Part shown: positions 12,691 to 25,204 of the stretch, piece after piece | Numbering within the stretch: position 1 is the first letter of the stretch | Layout of the letters: each line of letters begins with the position of its first letter | From: Thysanoteuthis rhombus | Lineage: Eukaryota > Mollusca > Cephalopoda > Oegopsida > Thysanoteuthidae | DNA: 64,000 nucleotides | Reading direction: 5' to 3' | Assembly (NCBI GenBank): GCA_963457665.1 | Contig: OY735201.1 | Location: forward strand, 25,555,387 to 25,619,386 | Made by a program: the position numbers and the translations under genes | The notes under the pieces: model-generated | Told to the model about the DNA's origin: nothing | Database searches by the model: none | The model's input: the letters and a program-made list of their open reading frames with translations, nothing else

Positions 12691-13238
12691 GACCATTATC
12701 TATGATGATGGTGAGTTATTTTCCTCAAGTATATTTATTTTCTTCACAACATTTCGGTCGTGTACTCACAGCTGTTTCAAAAAGTGAAATATTTTGGTTG
12801 ACAAAATGACTTGGATATGATTAAAAAAAGGGAGAAAATTGTGAATATCAATGGCAAAAAATTGGAATGCCTTTTCTGAGTCAATGCTCTTGTTCATGCT
12901 GGTTGCATCATTACATTTTGGCAACTGATATTTATCACTTTCATCCATGTTTAGAATTTTTAAAGGCCTTGACTAACACTTTCAGCCGTGTTGGTTTTGT
13001 ATCCATGTTTTGACTAAAACATCTTTCTTTAGAATGGACCAAGAAGCTCCAACTGAAAAAGGGCGATGACAGAAACAAAGATGAGAATATTATCTGAAAA
13101 AAAAAACCCAGAAATTTTAGAATCATTATTATCATCATTTTTCAACGTCCCTCAGCACTATATCAAGCTCTTTAGGATGAATATTCAGCTAGGGAACATA
13201 ATTAATCTCAGAATTTTAAGCAGTTTTAGAATCCGTAA

Positions 13239-13640
13239 CCTGAAACTGTCACAAAAAATGTCAAGTCAGTCCGGCTGGCTATGAATATATAAATGTGTCC
13301 CGCGTAAAGTCCACAGTAATGAAGCTAGAGAGCTGAAAATTATAGCATCTATTCTTTCTTATGTCTTCGAAATCCTCCCTCTTTACTCCCCATCCGCTAA
13401 AAGCTTTTAGGATGGATTTCATTTCGCAATTAAAGTTAATGCTAAATCAGTCCCCCGTTTGTACCAACTTATTTTTTGACCCAGACACTTCAGTTATCAC
13501 TGTCAAACAGAAGGCAAGAGAAATGATTAATTCATTGATCAACCCTCCTTCAAATATTTCAATTGATTGTCCCCAACATGACATACTGCTAAAATATGTT
13601 GGTTGTAGGTTAGAGAAGTACAGTTATTGCAATCGTTGTT
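13239..13640 (-). repeat. Family A repeat
   Basis: Minus-strand copy. The end is CCTGAAACTGTCAC at 13239, a clean match to the family terminus. The tail block (CGGCTGGCTATG, GAAGCTAGAGAGCTGAAAAT) and head block (GATCAACCCTCCTTC, CCCCAACATGACATACTGCT) are both present. An open frame at 13361-13723 lies mostly inside it and is not taken as a gene. Confidence 0.7.
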
Positions 13641-14642
13641 TATATCGTTTGCCTGTTCCTCATTGGAGAATATTAGGGGAAAATGGTCTTTCTAACTTTT
13701 ACAGGCTTTTAAGAGGCTATTGAACCTGATCCAAGAACACCCTAACTGCACTGATAGCAAGGGCAGCCCTTTCATTTAGTGTCTACAGGGCAGCCCATTC
13801 TTTCTGTCCTTTCCTCTTGTTTCCATCACGTATCGTTTTCATATATACTGGGCCTTTGATATTCCTTAAAAAAAATCTTTTGGTGAAAATCCCATTTTTC
13901 TATCTTCATTAGTTTCCAAATTATCAACCGTTGAAAAAACGACTGACATACTGCGACGAAATGCATTGTCTTATGAACTCTAGACTAATCTCCAAAACAC
14001 GTCAAAACGAATAAACTGCATCCTTCTATTCTTAATAGTTTCTGAGACATGGGTCAGTTTAATGACCGCAAAACTTGATAAAGGCGATTTTGCTTCATGC
14101 TTGGTTGCAACATTAAATTTAATGGGAGCTACCTCACTTTTTGCTTTGTCACAGTAAATCTGTGATTATACAAGACTTGTCAGGTTTGCTAGGTTGGTAG
14201 GCGAGTCGCTTGGCAATTACCATGGTGCGCTTTCGATCACAGTTTACGGTGGGAGACACGAAATTAAAAAAAAATGAACCCCCTCATCTTTTGATTTTGT
14301 GTATTTCCATGGTACAATGATGTCAGAATATTAATGATTCAAAAAAGCAGTCGGGACATTCTAAATGTTGCTAACACTGTTACTTGTAGCCAAACCTGGC
14401 AAACAATTAATGAAGCGAAAACATATAATTTACTACTTATGTTATAAAATATCTATACAATTCCAAGTTACTCTAAGGGCAGAGGTGAGTGAAATAATCC
14501 TTGGTTACACGGTAACAGAATGACGCTCCCAGTGCGATGATCTAGCATATTTTACGCTGTGAATATAGGGAGAACAAAAATTCACTCAACATTACTTCTG
14601 ATGAAATGGAAAAACAATGTCATAATACGTATACACACGCGT

Positions 14643-14646
<4 letters not shown>
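13641..14646. other. Unassigned sequence
   Basis: Apart from the weak tRNA-like block at 14195, nothing recognised. GGGCAGCCC occurs twice near 13763 and 13789. Confidence 0.45.
14195..14262 (+). repeat. Weak tRNA-like block
   Basis: GGTTGGTAGGCGAGTCGC followed by GCGCTTTCGATCACAG has the spacing of box A and box B but poor matches. It may be a SINE remnant. Confidence 0.25.
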
Positions 14647-14733
<87 letters not shown>

Positions 14734-14740
14734 TATATGT
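14647..14740. repeat. (TA)n(GATA)n microsatellite
   Basis: TA run, then seven or eight GATA units and TATG/TACG sequence. Confidence 0.96.
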
Positions 14741-15254
14741 ATGTACGTGTGTTTTCTTATGTATACATACATACGTAAGGATGTTCGTTTTTTAATGGCT
14801 GTTTCGTTAAGTGCTGGAAGTTTATGTATGTCTGTGTTAGTCCAAGTTTCTGTGTGTGATATTTTAGCCCTGAATGCTGCCTGGGATTCTCATTGTGCCT
14901 TGCGGTAATTCTTCAAAGCGGATATCTTAACAATGCTAATGCCCCCGCCCTTTTCTCATGTATCTTTTGATCATCCTCCGAGCAATTCATTTCATTCTGT
15001 ATTTCTTTCACTTCATTGACGAAGCACATTTTATATCCAAGGAGTTTCTCTTTCTTTCTTTAAAAAATTACATGACGTTAATGAGTATAGGTGTTTCACG
15101 GTCGAATAGGATTCACTTTTATGTTCATTGAAGAAAAGGGCTTTTTTTCCTTGCATTACAATACATCATTTGTTGTTGCTTCCCCGTTTGTCTCAATGAA
15201 TTTAGCTGATCTGGGATGGGTCCAATTCGTAGGATCATATTTTCGAGTCTTTAA

Positions 15255-15440
15255 GCGTCATAAATGGTATCAGGCCAGCTGCTCCCGAAACAATTGCCCC
15301 CATAAGACAATTGTCACATGGATAATTGCCACACAGATAAACGACTCTTGACAATTCCCCTTGGACAATTGCCCCATGGGGATTATCATTACATGGTCAC
15401 TACTTCCCTTCCATAAATTTTGACTCTGGCTTCACAGATT
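15255..15440 (+). repeat. Family D repeat, copy 1 (ACAATTGCCCC motif)
   Basis: AAATGGTATCAGG, then ACAATTGCCCCCATAAGACA, an AATTGCCACACAGATAAACG block, ACTCTTGACAATTCCCCTTG, GACAATTGCCCCATGG, ATCATTACATGG and TGGCTTCACAG. The short motif GACAATTGCCCC recurs about every 17-35 bp in imperfect form. It aligns over its whole length with 26885-27075 reversed. Confidence 0.75.
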
Positions 15441-17439
15441 CTATCCTATTGACCCAAAACAAACACCACAATGATTTTCTAGTTCACGAGAGTAAAAAAT
15501 GTAGTCTACCCGTAATTTTCTTTTTTAGGCTTCTGTATTCAAAAAAGAGCAAAAGCATTCGAATTAACGGGAGAGACGCAAAAATTCAATCTAGTCTACG
15601 CAACGATTTCAACAGTGATAATAATAATATACCAAGAAGATTACTGAAATACATTTTTTGCAAGTATTTTACTCGGGAATTAGAACAATAATCAACCTGA
15701 CACAATGGAAGAAAGATTCAAATAAACTGGATGAATATACTTGATGCTTTAAATCTGTGAAAATTGATCCAAATTGCTTTGCTGTAACATTTTTACGCCA
15801 TTTGTACCAATATTGTAAACGTCAATACAGCCTTTCAATCTCGATATAGTAACAACATATACGCATCTGTTCAAGATTTTCATAAAGGGTTATGCCAACG
15901 AAATAATTTTTTGATGATAAACACGTCTTTTGATCCATTGGTTAGAAATACTAACAGGAAACACCCACTCTCTTTTAAAAGATGGAGTTTACGATTGTAA
16001 AATATGGAGCTCACCATAGTAAACCCTCTGATTGAGAAATTATTCACTTTCTCACCACTATAGGATCCACATTGCTAACGAATTAGATGTAGCATGTATC
16101 TTTAGAAAAGAAAATATCAATTGAGATTTGGTTGAACTAATTTTTGTATCTGCAAATTCTTTGATGAAAGTCATCGTAATATTTCCCAAGCAAATGAATA
16201 ATTTCAATTGCCAATGGGTTTAGGTCAAGAATTGGTTTTGTTTATATACATTGTAGTTTCTCCTGGGGAGAAAACAATTCAATTTACCTTGTATGTGATA
16301 TTATCTAAACGCTAATAGAAAAATTGAACCTCCAATCGAAATGAAATCGTGTTTAGTTCCCGTTATGCAGAAAGAAACTATTTATAGTGTAATGTTAGCT
16401 GTTCTCTGCTTCCGTACGTTAAAATTAGGAACGTCACTTTTTGTTGAGCTCTTAAATGGCATTTTTGCTCATATAATCACGGACATTTCTTAAATTAATA
16501 GCCGATAACCATCTAGAGTGGAATATCTATATTGTACGACCGTTGCTTTTGGGGTAAAATGTAGCCAAGGAGATTAGCTCCGTGGAAGAAGAATAGAAAA
16601 AAATTTCGTCATGTATAAGACTTGGCATCACAGTCCATCACTGAACTACTTAAAGTCAAGATTTGTAAAGGACATGTAAAAAAATCCTTTGAAGAACGAA
16701 TTTTATTTACGACAACACTGGTATTTTCCTATGGAAAACATATAAAAACAGAGCGAAAAAAAAACTTTTAGAAACTCCAAAATCTTCAAAATCTAGAGGT
16801 TATTAATAAGTCCTCAAAATTTAGCCTCAAAAGTTTTTTTCATAGAAATCAAATATCATTTTAAGAAGAGTCTACTGAAGTACTAATGCCAATTTTCGAT
16901 TCAGTCGACAGAATGGTATGGAAGGGCCACATGAACAAACAAACAAACAATCTCAAGGGGAAACAAACATGAAAAAAGAAGAAAACTGTTCTACACCTTT
17001 GAGGGCTACAAGTGTTTGGTGATTTTTGAGTTGCAGTTTTTTAAACATTCTCTCCAAAAAAGCATCAGTGTAAAGCTACAGATCACATACAAATATTTAA
17101 AAGGGAAAAATCGAAAATCTTCTCAATTTGAAAGTAAGAACAACAAATCTGCTGCAAGGTCAAAACCAATCCCACACTTATTCCATCTGAAGATAATCTC
17201 TACAACTTTTGTGTTGAATGAATCATAAATAAATTCGTAGAATGTCAGTCTGGTATAGTTTGTGAGAGAGTCATCGAGCCTTTACAATCCGACGTTCTTA
17301 CCATTTAGCTGAGCAGCCCGACGATAAGTTGGAGGCCTAAATAATTGATTCATGTCTAAACTCTCATCTTGTTTACCCACTAACCATATTTGCTGGACTG
17401 TTTCTCAACGCAGACAATTATACTATAATCAAATGGATG
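15441..17439. other. Unassigned AT-rich sequence
   Basis: Two kilobases with only short frames and no recognised repeat. It ends at the RTE copy 1 tail. Confidence 0.5.
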
Positions 17440-17440
17440 T

Positions 17441-17498
<58 letters not shown>
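17440..17498 (-). repeat. (GAT)n 3' tail of RTE copy 1
   Basis: About 19 uninterrupted trinucleotide units, (ATC)n on the plus strand, directly after the conserved RTE 3' end AACGACGGACGCTAAAAGAC read on the minus strand. Short tandem-repeat tails in place of poly(A) are known for RTE elements. The longest and cleanest tail in the window belongs to the least decayed copy. Confidence 0.9.
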
Positions 17499-17499
17499 G

Positions 17500-17912
17500 T
17501 CTTTTAGCGTCCGTCGTTGGACATAGTCCTTCCCCAGGATTTGCCATACTTCCCTATCATGGGCGTCACGGAGCCAGTATCTCCTGAACTTGTCTAGTTC
17601 GTCTCTCCATCTAACACTTTGTCGGCCTCGGTTGCGTATGTGGTCTCAGGGGATCCATGTTGTGAGTTGCGATGTCCATCGATTGTCTGCTATTCTTGCA
17701 ACATGGCCAGTCCACCACCATTTGAGATTTTTAATGGATCCTATGATGTCTCTAACTCTTGTCTTTTCCCGGATGTACTGTGCTGTTTTGTGGTCTCTCC
17801 ATGTGAGGCCCAGCATTATTCTTTCATGTGCACGTTGCATGGTTCTCAGCTCACGGGTCTGTCTCTTGGTTAAGTTCCATGTTTCAGCTCCATAAGTGAC
17901 TATTGGGAGGAT
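17500..17912 (-). pseudogene. RTE copy 1 C-terminal region running into the (GAT)n tail
   Basis: Codes the conserved C-terminal domain of RTE elements: TYGAETWNLTKRQTREL, QRAHERIMLGLTWRD, KNLKWWWTGHVARIADNRW. A TGA after TTWIP near 17647 interrupts it; the site is a likely CGA to TGA change because the frame runs on as RDHIRNRGRQSVRWRDEL. The last codons read RTLKD and the stop TGA is the first unit of the TGATGA tail. There is therefore almost no 3' untranslated region. Confidence 0.88.
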
Positions 17913-18515
17913 TCATTGGTTATACACCCTTCTCTTTAGGATTAATGGGATCTTCTTATTTTTGAAGGTTGAGCTAGCTCTGCCAAAGGCTTGCCATCCT
18001 AGTGTGATTCTTCGCTTGATTTCTTCTTCTTTTGAGGGTCTCATGGAGATTCGTTGCCCTAGGTAGATGTAGTGGTCTACTTTCTCGAGTTCTGTGTCCT
18101 CGATTTCGATCTTAGTGTTCTTATCTCCAATGTGGTTGCTGCACATGATCCTTGTCTTGCTGAAGTTCATGTGTAGGCCGACTTTCTTGCTCTCTTCATT
18201 TAGTTCATCTATCATTAGTTGGAGGTCGTGTAGGTTCTCTGCAAAAAGGGCTATGTCGTCTACGAATCTGAGGTTGCTCAGATACTCGCCGTCTATTTTA
18301 ATTTCTTGACTCTCCCAATCTAGCCTTCTGAAGATTATCTCGAGGCAGGCTGTGAAGAGTTTAGGTGAGCTGGTATCACCTCGTCTTACTCCTTTCTGGA
18401 GCTGGAAGGGGTCTGAGTCTTTATGTAGCCTGATAAATGACCTGCCGTGATTGTATATATGTTTCAACACTTCAACATATACTGGATCTATACCTTGCTG
18501 ACTGATGGCCTCCAT
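17913..18515 (-). pseudogene. RTE copy 1 reverse transcriptase palm and thumb
   Basis: Two hundred codons of RT core. GVRRGDTSSPKLF is the motif usually read GVRQGD. LRFVDDIALFAE holds the catalytic DD pair, with Val where most RTE elements have Ala. MNFSKTRIM and YIYLGQRIS follow, as in RTE and related LINEs. Palm motif A (FIDFKKAFNSV) lies just upstream, 18516-18560. The block stops at TGA after RRVYNQ near 17911, and the same frame continues as ILPIVTYGAETWNL, so this is a point nonsense change and not the true end. Confidence 0.93.
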
Positions 18516-18565
18516 GACCTTAGGGATTTCTACTGAGTTGAACGCCTTTTTGAAGTCGATAAATG

Positions 18566-19846
18566 CTACGGCAAGGGGTAGTTTATACTCTGCTGCTTTT
18601 CTTTCAGTTGATTTATCGAGTGCAGGTGGTCCATGGTCGAGTAGCTTCTTCTAAAGCCAGCCTGTTCACGTGGCTGGTTTTCATCGAGTGTTTTTGTGAT
18701 TCGGTTGGTGATGATCTTTGTGAAAAGTTTGTATACACAGTTCAGTAGGCTTATAGGCCTATAGTTGTTGAGGTCTTTCGGGTTTCCTTTTTTATATAGA
18801 AGCATTATGAAAGCAGTGTTCCAAACGTCTGGGACTTTACTGTGTTTTAGACACAAGTTGAAGAGGACGGCCATTTTACCTGCTTTTCGGAGCAGGGCGA
18901 TGGTAATGTTGTCTGGTCCAGGGGCAGTTCCTTTCTTCGTCTGTTTAATGGCTTCTTTCACCTCCCACGGGGTTACTTTTGGGAAGTCCTCGAGTTGATT
19001 GCTCATGTCTTGTGTATCTTGCTCATTGTTTTGTAGTCCTTGTTTGGACGAATAAAGTTTTTGGTAGAATTCTTTGGCACGTTCGACAATCCTGTCCCTG
19101 TCTGTTGTTAGGTTTCCATTTTCCTCGAGTGTGCTCGTTATTTGCCTTCCTCCCGAGTTGAGGAGTTTGTTTATAGCTTTGAAGCCTCGACCTTTTTCAA
19201 GATTTGATTCAATGACTGCTGTCGTGTATCTCCTTCTGTCTTCCCTTCGTTTCTTCTTGATCAATTTGTTTAGTTCAGCCTCTTCAATTTTCTTTCTCGT
19301 TGTTGTCGGTGGCTTGAGGTTTCTGCATTTTTCCATGAGATTTCTAGTTTCATCCGAGATTTTGCTAATGGGTTGTTTGCCCATTGGCTTGAATGTAGAG
19401 GCTACTTCAATTATTGTCGTTGTCATTTTGTTGCTCAGTTCGTTGATGTTGGTGTTGTCTTGTTCAGTAAGAATTTTAAATCTGTTTTTCAATTCGAGCT
19501 TGAAAGATTGAACGTGCTCTTTTGGTATGTTTAGAGGCTGCAGTTTTGTATGGAATATTTTCCTGCGTTCTTTATTGGTGTTTATTTGTACTTCACATCG
19601 TACCATTCTGTGGTCGCTGCCTATATTGACTTGATTTAGGACTTGGATGTCCTTGACGATATTGTTTTTGTCCGTTAGGATGTAGTCTATTTCGTTCCTT
19701 GTTTCGTGATTGGGGCTCTTCCAAGTCCATTTCCTATTGGGTCCCTTCTTGAAAAAGGTGTTCATGATTTTGAATCCATTAGCCGTTGCAAAGTTCTCCT
19801 TTCTCGTTGCGTATTTTGTATCCAAATTTGCCGACGCAATTTTCAT
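18566..19846 (-). pseudogene. RTE copy 1 endonuclease C-terminus, linker and N-terminal RT
   Basis: An open stretch of 426 codons. The first part finishes the endonuclease (EIDYILTD and SDHRMVRCEV, the latter holding the catalytic SDH triplet). A charged Lys/Arg-rich linker follows. The RT fingers come next, with KGTAPGPDNI, LLYKKGNPKDLNNYRPISLLN and REQAGFRRSYSTMDH. It ends out of frame at QSINYPLP because one base is missing near 18600; the next frame carries on as LAVAFIDFKKAFNSV. It belongs to the same original ORF as the flanking blocks. Confidence 0.92.
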
Positions 19847-20498
19847 TTCCTTGTCCTACCTGTGCGTTGAAGTCTCCCATGATAACATTGAAGTGTTTTC
19901 TGGTGTCTTGTAATAGGGAGTTCAAGTCATCATAGAAGTTGTCTATTTCCTCTTGGGTTGATTGCGAAGTTGGAGCGTAGACTTGGATTATATTGAGTTT
20001 GTATCGTTTTTAAAGTTGTATGGTGACGCAAGCTACTCGGTCAGAGATGGCTCTGAAGCCAGCTATATTGTCTTTCAGGTCTTTATTGATGAGAAAGCCA
20101 AATCCACTTTGTTTTACTTCATCTTTACCGTAGCTGTAAAGAAGATGTCTGCTTCTCAGTTCAATTAGTTCTTCTCTGGGTCTTCTTACCTCACTAATGC
20201 CTATGATGTCACATTTGACATTTCTGATTTCACTTTCTAGATCAGATAGGTGCATGTAAGTTGACAGTGTTTTGACGTTGTATGTGCCTATGTATAAATT
20301 TGTCCTCTTTTTGACAGTCTTAGAGTTCTGTTTAAATGGTCGCTGTTGGAACGGTGACTCAGTTGGAACAGGTATTCCCTTGGTGAAGGATTTGGGTAGT
20401 CGCTTCCGGAACACATCACCCCTACCCGAAGTAAGTGATGTGGCTGAGTCTTTTGGGGCCGATGACCCAGCGGGAACTGACGTGCTGATCCGATACAA
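19800..20498 (-). pseudogene. RTE copy 1 endonuclease domain (broken)
   Basis: Codes the N-terminal apurinic-like endonuclease that would nick target DNA for target-primed reverse transcription. TYNVKTL near the start, DIIGISEVRRP with the metal-binding Glu, GFLINKDL, VYAPTS and VIMGDFNAQVG are readable in order. The frame is cut by a TAA just after CVTIQL near 20010 and shifts near 19800, where reading continues in the next block. The longest open stretch opens on TTG codon at 20496-20498, not ATG, so no natural start can be given. Non-functional as it stands. Confidence 0.88.
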
Positions 20499-20703
20499 AT
20501 AAGCAGTCTTAAAGGCCTTCTACTTGCAGTACGGCTGTTTAGCCTAATTGTAGGAGGGGCGTTACATTAGCGAATTGTCTAACAGTAGCAGGTTTGATTA
20601 CTGCAACAGGCTTTATTCTTTAATAGATTACTCTACTTACGCTGTCTAGGCTAAATGACATATCGTGTGAAAACGGCTGTTCAAATAATATAACGCATTT
20701 ATG

Positions 20704-20771
<68 letters not shown>
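20704..20771. repeat. (TA)n microsatellite
   Basis: TA with one TTTA break, near the 5' side of RTE copy 1, followed by GTGGGTGG. Confidence 0.96.
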
Positions 20772-20774
<3 letters not shown>

Positions 20775-21237
20775 GGTGGGTGGTTGTGTGTGTATAGCAT
20801 AATAGACTTAGAAAGAGAAATGGCTCATTCCAGGAACAAGTATTCAATTACGTATGTCATATAAGTGCCATGAAAAAAAGCACGTTGAATCGAACTCAAC
20901 AAAGAGTGTAGTTCCGTAATCGACGATTGTCATGAAATTCACACACCAGCATGTAATTTTATTAGGCACCGGTTTACCTGTGCTTTCTCTTGCCAATGCC
21001 AACACCGAATATCAAACCAGATGTTGATCAGTGATGACAGCAAGTCCGGGGGAAAGATCACATTTGGTTGCAAAAAAAGTACGTCTTTCTTCGGTTCTGC
21101 ATACAAATCTCTGAAACTACTCGTATAAGTACAAGCAGATTTCTATTTCACTTTTCCCTTGTATATCTATCAATTAGGCAAACCAGCACATACATATTCA
21201 TTTATGCAAGCGAATAACAAACACGCACACATATATG

Positions 21238-21286
<49 letters not shown>

Positions 21287-22313
21287 ACTCGAATATTTAG
21301 TTTTCCATAAGTATATCTACATAGATATATATTAGAGTTTTCCAAATCTTTCTCTAACATCAAAAACGAACCATTTGAAACTGAACTTATTTCAACAGAA
21401 TCATCTGGAATGACATCAGACAATTGCTGATTAAATATCAGTGTACCAATTCAAAGGATAAGATGCATATTAAAAACACAATAAACAGTAAATAATTCAT
21501 TGCTTACCAAAATTTGTGAAAACATTGTACATGACCGGTTCATAAGAGGCATCAATGTCTTGTCAACCGTATGTACTTATGTATTTTTGATTTACCATCG
21601 AAAAAAAAATCATTAGGGCTTTCAGAAACGATCGAAGAAAAGTATAAATACATGGTGACTACTCCTTAGGCACGAATTCACGTGCACACACATGCATCCA
21701 TACACTTGCATATGTGCATGCACATCCACAGCAAATGCACACACCAAGAGCACACTGCAAGCGTACATACATGTGCATACACATACATACACTTTAAAAG
21801 ACGCTCAGATTCATGGACAAACTCACAAGCACACTAATCATTTGACATTAAATTGATGAAAATAACATGAACTGCTGGACCCTGTGTCAAATAGTAGTTT
21901 TATCAGTGGCAGAAACCAATTTTTCCAAGTCAGACAGGGGAAATAAATGAATAATGGATTTAACAACACCCACACACCAGAAATCTACAATAGAATTAAA
22001 ATGTTCAATCATTGTACGATAAACTATCCATTTACCAACCTCTACATTGAATCGACGAATACGTAAATGTGAAGACCAAGTTTCGCTGTATAACTGGTTT
22101 CTATTCTCCATTTCTATAACTGAAAATGATAAGAACCCTAACTCCAACTATACAAGAGTCAGATTCTTAAACGAAAGGGAAAGCATTTCAATTTGACAAC
22201 GGGCAGAAATCAAAACATTGGCAGGAATGAATGAATGAATGAATGAAACCAATTGGTAGTGTAAGAGATGCACTTTGGGATATTTAAATGGAATGCATCT
22301 AATACATGTGTAC

Positions 22314-22315
<2 letters not shown>
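20772..22315. other. Unassigned AT-rich sequence with small microsatellites
   Basis: CA/CATA-rich words near 21675-21800 and four GAAT units near 22226. No gene recognised. Confidence 0.5.
21239..21284. repeat. (TA)n microsatellite
   Basis: Short pure TA run. Confidence 0.95.

Positions 22316-22356
<41 letters not shown>
22316..22356. repeat. (GA)n microsatellite
   Basis: About twenty GA units. Confidence 0.96.
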
Positions 22357-22359
<3 letters not shown>

Positions 22360-22538
22360 GAATAAGGCATTTCATGTACATTATGATTATGATGAAATTA
22401 GCATATATATGTGTGTGCGTGTGTGTGTGAGTGTATGTTTGTGTGAATGAGTGCATGGACACACTTAAATGAAGAAATTACATTTCAAAGTAAATTTGGT
22501 AATATTCTGATGTATAGTACACTTATGTCAAATAAAAT

Positions 22539-22578
22539 CACACACACAGAGGCACGCACACACACACACATATATATT
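22539..22578. repeat. (CA)n(TA)n short microsatellite
   Basis: CA units with a GAGG break, then four TA units. Confidence 0.85.
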
Positions 22579-23117
22579 ATGCGTGCTCATGAATGTGTGG
22601 AGAGTAGGAAGGGAAGGAGAAAGAGAATGCGTGTTGTGTAACGGTCAGCATTCTGGAAAAGGGACTAATTCGACTTTGGTTATTTGTGCTATATCAATGA
22701 CATTGGTAAGAGAATTGATCTAAATCGACCTCTGTTTTTGGCCCAAATGTTTTGTTGTATTCTTGACTCTCTTGATAAAACTGTTTTTATCTCCGGTTTC
22801 TTCCTTTTCGAAAAAACGTTTTCCTATTCTCTATCGAGTAAAGGAAGAAAACAATTCAAACAAAACAAAATAATGGTCGAATAGTGGTCGATGTCCCTTT
22901 CAGTGAATCACGTGAAATCCGTCATTCTAGCTTGAAAATGTTTCATAAGGCTTGCAAACGATTGACTAATGCTAATTGATTGCACAATCAATACAAATAT
23001 GGGTACACAAAGATAATCCGAAAAAAATGAAAAAGTTAGCATTGGGAACTTTTGAATGCAACAGTTGAAGTTTACTTCTCCGATTTTGGCAATGAATAAT
23101 GCTCCATGTATATGAAA

Positions 23118-23119
<2 letters not shown>

Positions 23120-23174
<55 letters not shown>
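23120..23174. repeat. (TA)n microsatellite
   Basis: Pure TA run. Confidence 0.97.
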
Positions 23175-23176
<2 letters not shown>

Positions 23177-23423
23177 ATAAAAATCTCAGGGAAATAAGAC
23201 TGATACAGTATTTCTATACATGTCTATACACTGTATCATTTTTTCTTAGTTTTTGTTGTTGTTTTTTTAATATTTAGCTTTGACGAAATCTTGAAACTCA
23301 GATTTTATCATATGAAGGCATCGGAAACTCTCACTGATGATTTGGGAAAAATCCCCACGACCAAAATACAATAACCAACACACCCATGAAAACGATATCT
23401 TCTTGGATTCCAAGATTGATTAT

Positions 23424-23426
<3 letters not shown>

Positions 23427-23485
<59 letters not shown>

Positions 23486-23486
23486 C

Positions 23487-23563
<77 letters not shown>

Positions 23564-23568
23564 TATAG
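23427..23568. repeat. (TA)n, 140 bp, with AAATA and ACATATGTA breaks
   Basis: One of the longest TA arrays here; open frames on both strands are artefacts. Confidence 0.97.
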
Positions 23569-23814
23569 TTGACCATATGGTAGAATAGTTGTATCTAAAT
23601 TAAACTTATTCTACCGACAGGAGACATCTATCAAACCTATTTATTACCTTATTACTTGAAATAAACCTACATTTCAACATTATTTCAACAGGAATGACCA
23701 ATTTATTCGACCTGAAAGGCAAAACACGTTAAAATGAGTTTAGTTTAGATCTAAGTATTTCTCCTTATTATCAACTTAACTCGTATTGCTTGATATATCT
23801 TATCCCCGAACGAA

Positions 23815-23919
<105 letters not shown>

Positions 23920-24184
23920 TAGCAGCTGCTGTCAATTTGATGACGATCAAGAGCACCCATGTTCGATCCACCTTCACCTGTCTACTCTTAGGATTTGAGA
24001 TGGCTTTCAATTCCTGCAATTTCTTTTGCATTTTTTATGGAAAATCATACCAGAAGTCGCAATTCAAAATCATCTGTATCCAATTCTGGTTACATAACTA
24101 TTGCATCGTGAGGAAACAAATAGATCAAGAAAAACGAGATGAGAATATGATCTGAAAACAGTTACATGGGCCATTGCATTACCA

Positions 24185-24262
24185 GAGGCTATTTAGCACA
24201 ATGGCAAGAGCATCGCTGAGTCAGAGCGGCTACCTTATCGGTAGGAGATTTGATTATTTGTA
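24185..24262 (+). repeat. Possible tRNA-like SINE head
   Basis: TAGCACAATGGCAAGAGC matches the box A pattern well. The box B position carries only GGAGATTTGATTATTTG, a weak match. No cloverleaf was confirmed. Confidence 0.35.
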
Positions 24263-24637
24263 TTAATATTGATCTTTGAAATACTAGAATCAGATGTTAA
24301 GAAGAAGATTCCGGATTCTGGATGACAATCCGATCCAAAACAGAGCCAACAGACATTTCACTCTAATCTCAGGAATAAAAACAAGTTGTCTCTCTTTGAG
24401 TCACTCATGAAAGTAAAATATTGCGATATCGAAGAATTTTGCACGTATCATTTTCAATCAAAATCGTAAATGGTCATTTTTCTGCATTTCCTTTGTTCCT
24501 CTCTCTGTCGATTGATCAGAACCAACCGACTGACCTATCTCCTGAAAGTGGTTTAATGTGGATATATTCGAAAAAAAAAAGTGCTGATCCGATGAGTCAT
24601 TTTTTAAAAGCAATTGTCAGTAAATCAATTTTCTCTT

Positions 24638-24818
<181 letters not shown>

Positions 24819-25204
24819 TGGGGAAGATAATGATATTGGTGATGATGATGATAGTTGTACTCCTGCATAAAGAATTGAATTATCACAAACAATAATCCCC
24901 CCCTGAAATACGATCAAATTAAATTATTTAATTGAAAGGCAAAAAATTGCATTTGTGAAGCTAATTAATAATTTTATTAATAACTTGGAAATGTAAGTTG
25001 ATTTTACGAACAGATTATTGTTGACAGTCAAATTAACGGTGTTTTAACGTTGACGGGGGTGAATAATTATTCTAAGAAAATATTTGCTCAAATGACTTTT
25101 TAGTATTGACTCTAAAAATCTCCAAAATATGATGTTCCTTGTCCGTATTCAAGACAGAGAAAATTCAAAATACAAAGTTGAAATGATTTTCAAAAGACAA
25201 AAGA

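Larger units (their letters stand above)
17440..20530 (-). mobile_element. RTE-clade non-LTR retrotransposon, near full length, inactive (RTE copy 1)
   Basis: Read on the minus strand this is one endonuclease plus reverse transcriptase element of about 3.1 kb. In order it shows an apurinic-type endonuclease (TYNVKTL, ISEVRR, MGDFNAQVG, SDHRMVR), the RT core (KKGNPKDLNNYRPISLL, FIDFKKAFNSV, GVRRGD, FVDDIAL, YLGQRIS) and an RTE-type C-terminal region (RIMLGLTWRD, GHVARIADNRW). It ends in a (GAT)n tail at 17440-17498, as RTE elements commonly do. Visible lesions are an in-frame TAA near 20010, a frameshift near 19800, a one-base loss near 18600, and TGA codons near 17911 and 17647. The 5' limit is uncertain: a stop lies just upstream near 20527 and no ATG is seen before the endonuclease. 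The domain order and tail are seen; the clade is assigned from family knowledge. Confidence 0.93.

Noticed and set aside
13361..13723. A 120-codon ATG frame
   Set aside because: Most of it lies in a family A copy and the rest has no domain.
17590..20502. Plus-strand frames across the RTE element
   Set aside because: They are antisense shadows of the endonuclease and RT coding frames.
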